IMG/VR virus record: IMGVR_UViG_3300032246_001892
Location: 1 to 64,000 of that record
Direction: 5' to 3' (one strand)
Source: a virus
Length of the DNA stretch: 64,000 nt
Below, in pieces: positions 20,362 to 29,006 of the stretch. The position numbers and the translations under genes are program-made. Positions within the stretch are counted from its first letter, which is position 1. Each line of letters opens with the position of its first letter. The notes under the pieces are model-generated. The model had not been told where the DNA came from. It saw nothing but the letters and a program-made list of their open reading frames with translations, and searched no databases.

Positions 20362-22035
20362 TTAAGCTTCACAACTTTTACAAGTCATAATAGAACGCGC
20401 CAATTCTTTTGCTGGATTAGAACTTCTCTGATAATAGAGACTCTTAATTCCATTCTCCCATGCAAATATAATAAGCTCATTAACTGCTTTGGGGGATGTA
20501 CCTGCTGGAATCATAAGATTCAAGCTTTGACCCTGATCAATATACTTTTGTCGTGAAGACGCCTGAATAACTATTTCCTTTTGAGAAGTCTCAGCAAAGG
20601 TTTTAAACACATCCTTTTCTTCTTGAGTAAGGAAATCTAAATGTTGAACCGATCCACCATGTGTAAGAATGTCTTTCCAGGTATCTTCATCATTCTTATT
20701 TTTATTTTTAAGAAGTAATTTAAGATAAGGGTTCTTATAGGTAAATTTGCCTTTTGCTAAATCTTTAACAAAGTAATTGGATTCAAGTGGTTCAATACTA
20801 GGAGACACTTGTCCAAGAATAAATGAACTGGATGTAGTTGGAGCAACTGCAAGAGTTGTAGTATTTCTACGATTATAACCCTTGAGTAATTCCGGTTCAC
20901 CAATTAATTCTGAAAGGTCTTTAGTAGCTTTATCTGCTCTATCACGAATAGTTTTCCAAATAGTCGTATTGAGAAGTTTCGCTTCCATAGACTCGAATGC
21001 AATCATTTTCGATTGTAATAATGAATGCCATCCCAGAATACCGAGACCCAATGCTCGATGTCTTAACGCAAAGTTTCTAGGAGCATCCATGAAAGGCATA
21101 TCCTTGGTTTTATTAATAAACTCGGTCATCACTGCATCTAGGAAATATATCATCGTCTCAACTGCATCTGTATCTTTCCACTCCTCCCACTTTTCTAGAT
21201 TCATAGAAGAGAGGTCACAAACAAATGATTCATCATCATTATTAGGAAGCATGATTTCTGTACAAAGATTAGAATGGTTAATCTTCATCTTTGTGTCTTT
21301 ATAAACCTGAGGAGCTTGATTGTTTACGTTATCGGTAAAGAAAAGATAAGGATAACCAGACTCAAAGCGCTTCTTAAGAACAAGACCCCAAATTCTACGC
21401 TTTTCTTTATCACCTTCAATCATTGATTTCATCCACTCATCGGTGATAGTAACACCGATAGAAAGGTTTTGAATACTATTTCCTTCTGAGCGAATAGATA
21501 AGAATTCTTCTATGTCCTTATGGTCAATAGGCAGATAAGACGCAAAAGACCCACGGCGAACATTTCCCTGGGAAATGACACTCATAAGACTTTCAAAAAG
21601 CTCCATGAAATGAACCGTGCCAGTAGATTCTCCACCAGATGAAATAGGTTCACCTCTACCTCTTAAAGCACCGAAATAAGCTGAAGTACCTCCTCCACCT
21701 TTTGTCATCATTCCTACTTCGGAAACTTTGGCTAAGATACCTTCCATGGTATCAGGAATATGAGAACCAAAACAAGAAATAGGAAGACCTCTCTTGCGAC
21801 CAAAGTTTGACCAGATAGGAGATGCAAGAGAATAAAAACCTCTATGCATATAGTCTTCAAACTTCTTTGCAAACTTTGTATCTCCTGTGAAATCTACTAA
21901 AATTTTTTGAGCAGCCTTTGCTATATCATGGATTCTCTGTTCCGGTGTTTCGTCTTCTAAAAGATAACCTCTTTGAAGAAATTTCCTTGAATCCTTGTTT
22001 AGCCAATAAATGTTGCTTGTTGCTTCTGTAATCAT
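20362..22035 (-). CDS. nrdA: Ribonucleoside-diphosphate reductase large subunit, short form
   Basis: 557 residues. Catalytic elements are visible: ISCFGSH (first redox Cys), NLCTEI (Asn/Cys/Glu radical site), FVCDLSSMNL (second redox Cys), LYYQRS (radical-transfer Tyr pair) and a C-terminal CKSC that regenerates the active site. It lacks the roughly 100-residue N-terminal ATP-cone of E. coli or T4 NrdA, so the usual dATP shut-off is probably absent. A GIY-YIG gene lies between it and nrdB. Confidence 0.92.
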   Translation of the reverse strand: MITEATSNIYWLNKDSRKFLQRGYLLEDETPEQRIHDIAKAAQKILVDFTGDTKFAKKFEDYMHRGFYSLASPIWSNFGRKRGLPISCFGSHIPDTMEGILAKVSEVGMMTKGGGGTSAYFGALRGRGEPISSGGESTGTVHFMELFESLMSVISQGNVRRGSFASYLPIDHKDIEEFLSIRSEGNSIQNLSIGVTITDEWMKSMIEGDKEKRRIWGLVLKKRFESGYPYLFFTDNVNNQAPQVYKDTKMKINHSNLCTEIMLPNNDDESFVCDLSSMNLEKWEEWKDTDAVETMIYFLDAVMTEFINKTKDMPFMDAPRNFALRHRALGLGILGWHSLLQSKMIAFESMEAKLLNTTIWKTIRDRADKATKDLSELIGEPELLKGYNRRNTTTLAVAPTTSSSFILGQVSPSIEPLESNYFVKDLAKGKFTYKNPYLKLLLKNKNKNDEDTWKDILTHGGSVQHLDFLTQEEKDVFKTFAETSQKEIVIQASSRQKYIDQGQSLNLMIPAGTSPKAVNELIIFAWENGIKSLYYQRSSNPAKELARSIMTCKSCEA

Positions 22036-22043
22036 AACCTGTT

Positions 22044-22787
22044 TTATATTTTATCTACTAATTGATTATTATCAATGTTATTCGTTTGGGTTTTTCTTTT
22101 AGCCCAAGCTAGTTTCATCTTTTCTTTGGTTGATTCTTTATGCTTTTTACCAAACATATTATTATTTTCACCAGAATTAACATCTTTTAATTTCTTTCTG
22201 GTTTCTTCAGAAATTGAATTTTTCTTATAGAATTCTACCATTCTAAGTCTTTGTTCTTCTTTTGTTTTTTCGTTCCAATATCTTTTGTTGAATTCTTTTC
22301 TTTGTTGTCTTTGTTCATCTGAAACCCAAGGTAAACCTTTTTTTCTGCGAGTTTCTACCGTTTTTTTCCAAGACTCTTTATTTCTTTTCTTTAAAGCTTC
22401 TTTCATTTTTCTTATGGTTTCTTCTGATTTTGGTTTTCTCATTTTATTTTTAGTGGTTTCTGATAGTTTATAACCACCCTTATTTACGAAGTTTTTACCT
22501 CCATTATGTTTATTAAAAAATCTCGTATTTTCAGCAGCATTTACTTTCATTAAGAATCTTGATTCATATAATAAAGTTTCTTCTGATGTTTTAAAATGTT
22601 TTATTTTTAAAACTTCAAATGAATGTAGACCATCTTTCTTTATCAAATCTTTTATGATTTTTGAAGTGGTCTTATATCCAGATTCGGTCATTAGATTTGA
22701 TGAATCTGCTGATGAATTTATTTTACAACCAGCATAATATTTTTTAGTTGGTTTATGTCTTATAATATAAAAATATGGTATTGCCAT
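22044..22787 (-). CDS. GIY-YIG homing-type endonuclease with NUMOD3 repeats
   Basis: 247 residues. FYIIRHKPTKKYYAGCK is the GIY-YIG start, with a Cys-containing variant of the second motif. The C-terminal half has repeated basic helices (LSETTKNKMRKPKSEETIRK; KHKESTKEKMKLAW) of the NUMOD3 type used by Seg and Mob endonucleases for DNA binding. Insertion between nrdB and nrdA repeats a known T4-like hotspot. Own late-type element upstream. Confidence 0.85.
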   Translation of the reverse strand: MAIPYFYIIRHKPTKKYYAGCKINSSADSSNLMTESGYKTTSKIIKDLIKKDGLHSFEVLKIKHFKTSEETLLYESRFLMKVNAAENTRFFNKHNGGKNFVNKGGYKLSETTKNKMRKPKSEETIRKMKEALKKRNKESWKKTVETRRKKGLPWVSDEQRQQRKEFNKRYWNEKTKEEQRLRMVEFYKKNSISEETRKKLKDVNSGENNNMFGKKHKESTKEKMKLAWAKRKTQTNNIDNNQLVDKI

Positions 22788-22798
22788 ATTTATACTTA
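22788..22798 (-). promoter_or_regulatory. Late-type promoter element
   Basis: Minus-strand TAAGTA (22798-22793), five bases, ATG at 22787. Confidence 0.55.
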
Positions 22799-22819
22799 CT
22801 CTACTAGACCAGTGGAATA

Positions 22820-23791
22820 TTAAAATAATTCAGATTCATCAAAACATTGATTCTTTTTTGCGTATTCTGTTGGACGCTGGTGGAAAAAATCGGTTAAATT
22901 ATTTCCAAGTAGTTCTTCTTCAAACCATTTGGTCTTTTTTAACAACTCTTTATCAACCTCAAATGCTTCTTTAAACTTAATTTGTTTAAGGGATTCATTA
23001 ATACGATTCTTGATGAATTCCTTGAGAATAGGAGCTGTTAAATTTTCTTCATCGATTCCGTTAACCATCCAATCAACAATCTCTGATTCGGATTCAAATG
23101 CTTGCTTTGCTTCGTGTGCAATCTTGGCTTCTAATTCTTCATCAAATAATTCTGGATATTCTTCTCTGATTGTGTTGATAATTTTAGTACCAACGAGACC
23201 GTGTATCTGTTCTTCGTTACGAGTATATTTGACCTGCTGATCTGTATCCTTTAGAACATTCTTAAAACGTGCAAACCAATTAATAACGTAGAATTGTGAA
23301 AATAAAGAAACGTTCTCAACAAAGAGAGTAAAGAGGATAAGTGCATAGAGGTATTGTTTTTTAGAATCTTTGTAATACCTATGAGTGTACTTTCTAAGAT
23401 ACTTAACTCGGCCTTCAATCCAGTCAAGTTTTAAATTCTCTTCAAAGACATCTTCAAGACCAAGAGCAGAAATCAAACGCTCATAAGCGTTATTATGAAT
23501 AACTTCCACGTTTGCCATTACATACCCAAGATCAGATAAAGACGGATGAGGAAGATTTTCTCCCAATTTAGCCCAAAAGGTTTTGACTGCAATTTCAATT
23601 TGACCAATAGCTGAAAGGGTACGAATAACAATTTCCTTTTCTTGTTCTGTCAAATTAACTTTAAATTGTTGTATATCAGACTTAAATGAAAATTCTTTAT
23701 CTGTCCAAAAACCATTATGCATGGCTTCAATAAATTCATCTGTCCAGGGGTATAAGTTAGGTTTACGGGAAATTTGTTCGTCGAATATCAT
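22820..23791 (-). CDS. nrdB: Ribonucleoside-diphosphate reductase small subunit
   Basis: 323 residues. EVIHNNAY gives metal ligands Glu and His and the radical-bearing Tyr in class Ia spacing. FTLFVENVSLFSQF and RNEEQIHG supply the remaining metal ligands. The C-terminal CFDESELF resembles the tail that docks on NrdA. Together with NrdA it reduces ribonucleotides for phage DNA synthesis. Confidence 0.92.
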   Translation of the reverse strand: MIFDEQISRKPNLYPWTDEFIEAMHNGFWTDKEFSFKSDIQQFKVNLTEQEKEIVIRTLSAIGQIEIAVKTFWAKLGENLPHPSLSDLGYVMANVEVIHNNAYERLISALGLEDVFEENLKLDWIEGRVKYLRKYTHRYYKDSKKQYLYALILFTLFVENVSLFSQFYVINWFARFKNVLKDTDQQVKYTRNEEQIHGLVGTKIINTIREEYPELFDEELEAKIAHEAKQAFESESEIVDWMVNGIDEENLTAPILKEFIKNRINESLKQIKFKEAFEVDKELLKKTKWFEEELLGNNLTDFFHQRPTEYAKKNQCFDESELF

Positions 23792-23840
23792 ATATTTGTC
23801 TTCTATTTAGTAATAGATTATCTTTATTTTAAGATAATAA

Positions 23841-24266
23841 TCACTTAATTTTTGAGTTATTTTTTTTATTCGATAACTTTTTGATTCTCAAAGGTTTACG
23901 TTTTTTGTATTTGGATTTTTTTTCTATTTTCTCTAAAAAATTTCTTTGTATCTCAGATTTATAAATTTTAGATGATATATGTTTTAAAAATGCTGCATTT
24001 TCTAATTGAGATACTCCGTTAATAACTCTTTTTTCCGTATAGAGTACTTGAGTTTCACTCCATTCCGGAAACAAATAATGAATACACTCATGATAAGCTG
24101 TAGCTAAAAATTCACCACTAGGATTGAATACTAGGTCAGTCCAATTACATATTCCGTGTGTACCCCTCATTTTTCTCAACGAGAAAAATTCTGCCGGTTT
24201 ACGTTTAACCAAATTTAAACATCTTTTATATATAATTGATATTTCTGTTTTGGTTATCTTTTTCAT
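23841..24266 (-). CDS. Small HExxH protein with basic tail
   Basis: 141 residues. ATAYHECIHYLFPEWSETQV contains HECIH (HExxH) with a nearby Glu, followed by a very basic C-terminus (KKSKYKKRKPLRIKKLSNKK). The pattern suggests a compact zinc metallopeptidase-like domain with DNA affinity, loosely like SprT-type proteins. It is the second HExxH protein in the window. Confidence 0.65.
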   Translation of the reverse strand: MKKITKTEISIIYKRCLNLVKRKPAEFFSLRKMRGTHGICNWTDLVFNPSGEFLATAYHECIHYLFPEWSETQVLYTEKRVINGVSQLENAAFLKHISSKIYKSEIQRNFLEKIEKKSKYKKRKPLRIKKLSNKKNNSKIK

Positions 24267-24277
24267 TCCAATACTTA
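24267..24277 (-). promoter_or_regulatory. Late-type promoter element
   Basis: Minus-strand TAAGTA (24277-24272), five bases, ATG at 24266. Confidence 0.5.
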
Positions 24278-24307
24278 GATTATAGAAGCCTTTTAAATCA
24301 TTTCAAG

Positions 24308-24344
24308 TTGATAGTTATCTGTATTGCTCTATATTGATAGAAGT
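24308..24344 (+). promoter_or_regulatory. Early-type promoter
   Basis: TTGATA (24308-24313), 16-bp spacer, TATATT (24330-24335), nine bases to ATG 24345. It supports ATG over the in-frame TTG at 24324. Confidence 0.55.
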
Positions 24345-25556
24345 ATGTTTAATCTAAACAGTAAAAACGTAATAAAATTGTCTAAAGATAAAGGTGAACT
24401 TTATTATAACCTTGTCAATGACAATGAATTTCCTATAAGGAGATACATTGAAAACACCTATGGGGTAGCTCCTAGTTTCTGTTATCCAGATGAAGAATTC
24501 ACAGGTGATATATTAACCTTTTTATTAAAAAACGGAAAATTGATGAACTTTACATCAACTGGTAAAATAGAATTATTAGAAAAGGATAATATTAAAGGAT
24601 TGAGAGGAGGCACTTTTTGGATTGCTTATAAAAAGGTCTATGTAAGATTAACAGTTAAAAATCAAACAGATGAAAAAGAACATCTTACAATTTCAGCAGG
24701 ATTCAGTCATGCATTGGAATGGTCGGAAAACGAAAAGGATAAAGAATACTCACCAGCTCAGATTTTTAGTTTAGGTTTTATATTTCCATCCAATGTTATG
24801 GATGTTCCTTTTAACGATTTTATTGAATTTATTCATAAACCAACAAAAGGCCGAGTTCATCTTTTTATTAAGAATCAATACGGTGAATATGATTTTGAAC
24901 CCATTTCTGTAGATATACCAGATAATGTTGATCTGTCTTTAAATTACGGAAAGGATTTTGTTGAAATAGATAAAACTATTAAAGAAAGACTTTCTGAAAA
25001 ATCCAGTGGTTTGTATATGTTTCATGGACCTCCCGGAACAGGTAAAACTACCTATATCAAGTATTTAGCAGGACAGATTGATAGAGATTTTATCTATATT
25101 CCTACAAGCATGTTAGAATTCTTTACTTCAGATCCTAACAGTTTATCAGTTCTTTTACAAAAACCAAATTCAGTTCTTATATTAGAAGATGCCGAGAAAG
25201 CTATCATAAAAAGAGAAGACAATGGAATGGCATCATCGGTATCATCTCTTTTAAATCTGTCTGATGGTATCATGAGTGATATTTTAAAAACAGCTGTTGT
25301 CTTGACTTATAATTGTTCAAGACAAGAAGTAGATGAGGCTTTAAGAAGGAAAGGAAGACTCCGTGTTGATTATGAATTTGATCTTTTAAAAGTGAGTGAT
25401 GCTAAAACATTAGCAAAGTCCTTGAATTATTCCGATAAACTAATAGAATCAGAAATTAAAGAAAAAATGTCTATTGCTGATGTTTACAATTTAAAAGATA
25501 AAGTTAATTTTTACGAAGAACCCTCAGAAGAAGAAACGCGTATTGGATTTAGATAA
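24345..25556 (+). CDS. AAA+ ATPase (BCS1-like)
   Basis: 403 residues. The N-terminal 220 residues are unrecognised. Then follow Walker A FHGPPGTGKTT, Walker B VLILEDAEKA, a sensor-1-like VLTYNCS and an Arg-finger region EALRRKGRLRVDY, as in BCS1/FtsH-like AAA domains. It shares a TAATG overlap with a RecB-like nuclease gene, so the two products may act together on DNA or protein remodelling. It is not an obvious clamp loader, and no gp44/gp62 pair is in this window. Confidence 0.8.
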   Translation: MFNLNSKNVIKLSKDKGELYYNLVNDNEFPIRRYIENTYGVAPSFCYPDEEFTGDILTFLLKNGKLMNFTSTGKIELLEKDNIKGLRGGTFWIAYKKVYVRLTVKNQTDEKEHLTISAGFSHALEWSENEKDKEYSPAQIFSLGFIFPSNVMDVPFNDFIEFIHKPTKGRVHLFIKNQYGEYDFEPISVDIPDNVDLSLNYGKDFVEIDKTIKERLSEKSSGLYMFHGPPGTGKTTYIKYLAGQIDRDFIYIPTSMLEFFTSDPNSLSVLLQKPNSVLILEDAEKAIIKREDNGMASSVSSLLNLSDGIMSDILKTAVVLTYNCSRQEVDEALRRKGRLRVDYEFDLLKVSDAKTLAKSLNYSDKLIESEIKEKMSIADVYNLKDKVNFYEEPSEEETRIGFR

Positions 25557-26350
25557 TGGAAGATTTAATTAAATTAGAAAAGAGCTTTGACCATATTCTC
25601 TTTGTAGATAAAGATCATAGTTATCGCATTAACGGAGAAATTGCAAAATATTCAGTTACCAAACTTCTTAAAAAATATGAGAAGCCCTTTCCAAGAGATG
25701 AAATGGCTAAGCACGTTGCAAGAAAGAAAGGAATGCTTATAGAGGATATTCTACATGAATGGGATTATAAGAGAGATTATTCATCCCACAAAGGATCCGA
25801 ATTCCATTTATTTGCAGAGAATTATCTTCAGAGAAGACAAATGCCTTTGAATAAAAAAGCATTTATTTCTTTTTTAACGCAAGGATGTGATTACTATGAA
25901 GAATCTAAAATCGTTAAATATTATGAAGAGCAAGCACATCTTATCACCAATTTTATAAATTTTTATAATTGGTGGAAAGTTGATCACATCTTAGTTAAAC
26001 CTGAATTTGTGGTTGGGGATGATGAAGCTAGCGTCTGTGGAACAATTGATAATCTTTCATATAATATTAAAACAAAGAAATTTGTTATATTTGATTATAA
26101 AACTAATAAAGCAATTGATAAAAAAAATTCGAGAGGAGAATGTCTTCTTCCGCCTTTTAATTATTTGCCTTCTTGTGAGTTGTCCAAATATAGCTTACAG
26201 CTACATCTCTACAAACATATCATAGAAAAAAATACTGGTATGGCTGTTGAAGGGTGTTATATTGTATGGGTTAATGGTAAAGAGAATTATGAATTAATTG
26301 AATGTTTAGATCTAAGTAAAGAAGTCATTCAAATTCTAAAAGAAGCTTAA
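25556..26350 (+). CDS. PD-(D/E)XK nuclease, RecB/Cas4-like
   Basis: 264 residues. KGSEFHLFAENYL (conserved His helix), SVCGTIDNLSYN, VIFDYKTNKA (Asp...Asp-x-Lys) and SLQLHLYKHIIEKNTGM (QxxxY helix) are the motifs of RecB-family exonuclease domains. Start overlaps the ATPase stop. Likely processes phage or host DNA ends in recombination or replication. Confidence 0.8.
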   Translation: MEDLIKLEKSFDHILFVDKDHSYRINGEIAKYSVTKLLKKYEKPFPRDEMAKHVARKKGMLIEDILHEWDYKRDYSSHKGSEFHLFAENYLQRRQMPLNKKAFISFLTQGCDYYEESKIVKYYEEQAHLITNFINFYNWWKVDHILVKPEFVVGDDEASVCGTIDNLSYNIKTKKFVIFDYKTNKAIDKKNSRGECLLPPFNYLPSCELSKYSLQLHLYKHIIEKNTGMAVEGCYIVWVNGKENYELIECLDLSKEVIQILKEA

Positions 26351-26386
26351 ATATAAAAAAATATTTGAAATGGACACAGTGTAAGG

Positions 26387-26404
26387 TAAATATATTCACA
26401 TTAT
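26387..26404 (+). promoter_or_regulatory. Late-type promoter element
   Basis: TAAATA (26387-26392) followed by twelve bases and ATG 26405; a slightly longer leader than at most late genes. Confidence 0.45.
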
Positions 26405-27148
26405 ATGTCACTCATTAAATCATACCTCTCCGTATTGAACGAAGACACAAAGAAGCCCTCCGGAGTCGCTGCCGACAATACTGGGGAACTTGAAGGTGCA
26501 GAGAAAGCAAAGTCTTTCCCTAAGAGTACTGGTCCTGAATCAGTATCAACACCAGAACCAGTTGAAGGCCCTTCACAAGAAGACGTAAAGGCAGAGGAAT
26601 CTGCACCTAAGTCAGTGAAAGCCGAATCAACAAATCCTTTTGACGTACTTTATAGTAAAGTATTAGCCCAGGAAAATTGGGAATTGGAAGAAGAAGAGGA
26701 AGAAGCCAATGCTGAACACGGCAGTGAATTTGAATTTGCTGGTTTAGAGTCTCCTGAAGGTTCAGAAGAACATGAAGAAGCTGAGGAAGAGGGTTTAGAA
26801 GCCGTTTTAACACACCTCAAGAGTGCTGTTGAAGCCTTAGAGAGATTAGTATCCGGCGCCGAAGAGGAAGAGGGTGAAGAAGAAACCGAAGAAACCGAAG
26901 AGAGTTCAGTTCCTATGTCCGAAGAGGGTGTAGAGATCGAAGAGCTTAAGGGTACAGAAGACCTTTCAGACAAGAGCAAACAAGAAGTAAAGGGTGCAGT
27001 ACCTGTTTCTAAAGGTGCAGCAACAGTCGTTAAAGGACACGAAGTAAACGGAAAGCCAACAGAGCTTAAGGGAACAGAAAGCCTTGATGATAAGAAAAAG
27101 CAGAACGTAGGTGGAGTGAAGACAGGTAAGTTCTCATTTGACCAATAA
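26405..27148 (+). CDS. Highly acidic protein, possible prohead scaffold
   Basis: 247 residues, largely Glu/Ser/Pro, with runs such as EEEEEEANAE and EEEEGEEETEETEE. Two related C-terminal units (ELKGTEDLSDKSKQEVKG and ELKGTESLDDKKKQNVGG) repeat. Base composition is richer in G+C than in its neighbours, as in the sheath gene. Acidic, low-complexity, helical proteins at this position recall prohead core or scaffold proteins, but no head gene is adjacent here, so the role is uncertain. A strong terminator follows. Confidence 0.7.
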   Translation: MSLIKSYLSVLNEDTKKPSGVAADNTGELEGAEKAKSFPKSTGPESVSTPEPVEGPSQEDVKAEESAPKSVKAESTNPFDVLYSKVLAQENWELEEEEEEANAEHGSEFEFAGLESPEGSEEHEEAEEEGLEAVLTHLKSAVEALERLVSGAEEEEGEEETEETEESSVPMSEEGVEIEELKGTEDLSDKSKQEVKGAVPVSKGAATVVKGHEVNGKPTELKGTESLDDKKKQNVGGVKTGKFSFDQ

Positions 27149-27169
27149 TATAAAATATTAAATCAAAAA

Positions 27170-27198
27170 ACTCCGTCCACAAGACGGAGTTTTTTTTT
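27170..27198 (+). terminator. Rho-independent terminator
   Basis: 8-bp stem ACTCCGTC/GACGGAGT with a 5-base loop followed by eight T residues. It ends the acidic-protein transcript. Confidence 0.92.
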
Positions 27199-27210
27199 AC
27201 CCAAATTCCC

Positions 27211-27223
27211 TAAGTATCTTTAC
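27211..27223 (+). promoter_or_regulatory. Late-type promoter element
   Basis: TAAGTA (27211-27216), seven bases, ATG 27224. Confidence 0.5.
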
Positions 27224-27559
27224 ATGGAAAGCTTTTCTTCATTTTTTAAAACCTCTACGCCTCATACTAGAGAGCATCAACAGAACCCTATGAGGTCTAT
27301 GAATAGAAAGCATTTAAATCAAGTTCCTTATTCGAAGGGTCAACAAGCCAATGACCCAATGGTAGATAGAATTGTAAAGAATAATAAGTTTGGCAAGTGG
27401 CCTAATGTTGGTACATCTACAGGTTTAAGGTTAGCTAAAACATATCATATAACCCATACACCTGATAAAGCCTATTCAAAATCTCTTAATAGAACTGGTA
27501 TAACTTTAAGTTACAATCCTCAGACTAAGAAATTTAGTTTAGAGAGGTTAAAAAAATAA
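27224..27559 (+). CDS. Hypothetical basic protein (111 aa)
   Basis: 111 residues, strongly basic, rich in His, Asn and Lys (RKHLNQVPYSKGQQ; LRLAKTYHITHTPD). No motif recognised. It is followed after 1 bp by a virion-type gene, so a structural or assembly role is plausible. Confidence 0.6.
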   Translation: MESFSSFFKTSTPHTREHQQNPMRSMNRKHLNQVPYSKGQQANDPMVDRIVKNNKFGKWPNVGTSTGLRLAKTYHITHTPDKAYSKSLNRTGITLSYNPQTKKFSLERLKK

Positions 27560-27560
27560 T

Positions 27561-28190
27561 ATGGAAACTTTAAGATTTTTAAATAAACAAGTCAATCTAA
27601 ACGAAAGACAAAATTTTAATGGTTGGTGGAAAGAACAAATTAGTATTAATGGACAAGAAATTGCTTATTATGCAAATACTACAACATTATCTGGTTCAAG
27701 TTTTCTTTACGGTGAAGATACGGGAGCAGGTTTTCAATCACCACAGAATTTAATTGTATTATTAAATCTTAATAATGAATCTATATTGCTATCTAAATTT
27801 GGTATTATAGCAGATAGCGATCTTTCAGGTGTTATACACTATGAACATTATACAGAGGTCTATGGATTATCATCTGAGCCAAAAGCCGGTGATGTTATGT
27901 CTTTAACAGAATTTGGTTCAGACCGTTTAAATTATCCTCGCAGAGGTCCTAATAGCTTTCAAATTACAGAAGTCATTGATGAATTTCAAGGCAATCCTTT
28001 AGGAGGTCACTATGTCTGGTTTTTCAAGGCTAAGAGATATGATTATAGCTTTGAGACTAATGGACCAGGTGCTGGTGTCGGTAATACTGCTCTAGATGAT
28101 AATGCAGCTGCCGATGCCGCTGGTATTAAAAACTTTGATTATCTTTTAGACAATCCTTGTAGTGATACCAGCGTATACGGCGGTTATTAA
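27561..28190 (+). CDS. Probable neck/head-completion protein (gp14-like)
   Basis: 209 residues. The segment EVYGLSSEPKAGDVMSLTEF, RLNYPRRGPNSFQITEV and PLGGHYVWFFKAKRYDYS resembles, from memory, the neck protein family (gp13/gp14) of T4-like phages. The assignment rests on that pattern and on position before the tail genes. It ends 4 bp inside the convergent gene at 28187. Confidence 0.5.
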   Translation: METLRFLNKQVNLNERQNFNGWWKEQISINGQEIAYYANTTTLSGSSFLYGEDTGAGFQSPQNLIVLLNLNNESILLSKFGIIADSDLSGVIHYEHYTEVYGLSSEPKAGDVMSLTEFGSDRLNYPRRGPNSFQITEVIDEFQGNPLGGHYVWFFKAKRYDYSFETNGPGAGVGNTALDDNAAADAAGIKNFDYLLDNPCSDTSVYGGY

Positions 28191-28528
28191 CCAATAACCT
28201 CAGCGTAAGATTCGTCTAAACTTTTAGCAGTATCTTCTGAATAACATACTTTAATTCTATACTGTTCTTCAAGAATTTTCATTAGAATAATGTTCTCAGT
28301 AGACTCCATATATTTGTGAATAGCTAGAGGTTTAAACTCAACCTTCTCGATAGGTATTCCTCTCTCTTCTGCTTTATCAGCAATAATATTAACTGCTTCA
28401 TAAAGAGCAATCCAACGGGATAGAGTAGAAGCATCTTGATGAGTCTTATCCCACCAAGCCAATGGGCTTTGCATAGGTCCTAGATCAGAGGTAGGGTTCT
28501 TTTCTTTTTTACGTGTTTGTGTTGTCAT
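28187..28528 (-). CDS. Hypothetical protein (113 aa)
   Basis: 113 residues. Basic N-terminus (MTTQTRKKEKNPTSDLG), Trp-containing middle and a helical C-terminus. The start is preceded by AGGA about seven bases upstream, inside the end of the adjacent gene, so it is an operon-internal gene with a normal ribosome site. Unknown function. Confidence 0.6.
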   Translation of the reverse strand: MTTQTRKKEKNPTSDLGPMQSPLAWWDKTHQDASTLSRWIALYEAVNIIADKAEERGIPIEKVEFKPLAIHKYMESTENIILMKILEEQYRIKVCYSEDTAKSLDESYAEVIG

Positions 28529-28532
28529 ATTA

Positions 28533-28964
28533 TTATCCTTCGATGATTGCTGGAGGAGTGGGAAGAGAAGGTTCTGATACTGTAATAGGATCTGTAACTC
28601 TTGCCACCGTGAAATTCATTGTAACTACATTTTTACCACTGCAATGATCACATAAAAATTCTATGCGTTCATTTTGATCTGGTATAAAGGTAATCACATT
28701 AGGCTTTTGACAGAATGCACATAATAGAATACTAGAGAGTTGTTCTAGCTTGTCCAACTCTTTAAGTTTGGTCTTCTGTGCAAAGTAACTGTTAATGACG
28801 TAAGCCAAGAATGTAAACAGTATATACTGCACACAAACCGCTAATGTAAATGCTACTAGGAAACTATTTCCTGCTAATTTGGATGTTAACCCGATAACAG
28901 ACGAGATAAACAGGACTATTAAAGTGGACTTGATAAATGACAATGTATTTTTATTAATCTTCAT
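28533..28964 (-). CDS. Membrane protein with zinc ribbon (143 aa)
   Basis: Two N-terminal hydrophobic segments (about 12-32 and 38-60) followed by a cytoplasmic Cys4 ribbon (LCAFCQKPN and FLCDHCSGKN) and a Pro-rich tail (SEPSLPTPPAIIEG). Unknown family. It may tether a factor to the inner membrane. Confidence 0.65.
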   Translation of the reverse strand: MKINKNTLSFIKSTLIVLFISSVIGLTSKLAGNSFLVAFTLAVCVQYILFTFLAYVINSYFAQKTKLKELDKLEQLSSILLCAFCQKPNVITFIPDQNERIEFLCDHCSGKNVVTMNFTVARVTDPITVSEPSLPTPPAIIEG

Positions 28965-29006
28965 AAGGAAGATATTGTATCAAAATACAGGGAACGTCAA
29001 GTTAAA

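Noticed and set aside
20882-21304. 140-codon plus-strand frame inside nrdA
   Set aside because: NrdA motifs on the minus strand span the region; this frame has no recognisable domain or start signal.
24345-25556. AAA ATPase as the clamp loader gp44
   Set aside because: Motifs resemble BCS1-type AAA proteins, the N-terminus is unrelated, and no gp62-like partner is adjacent.
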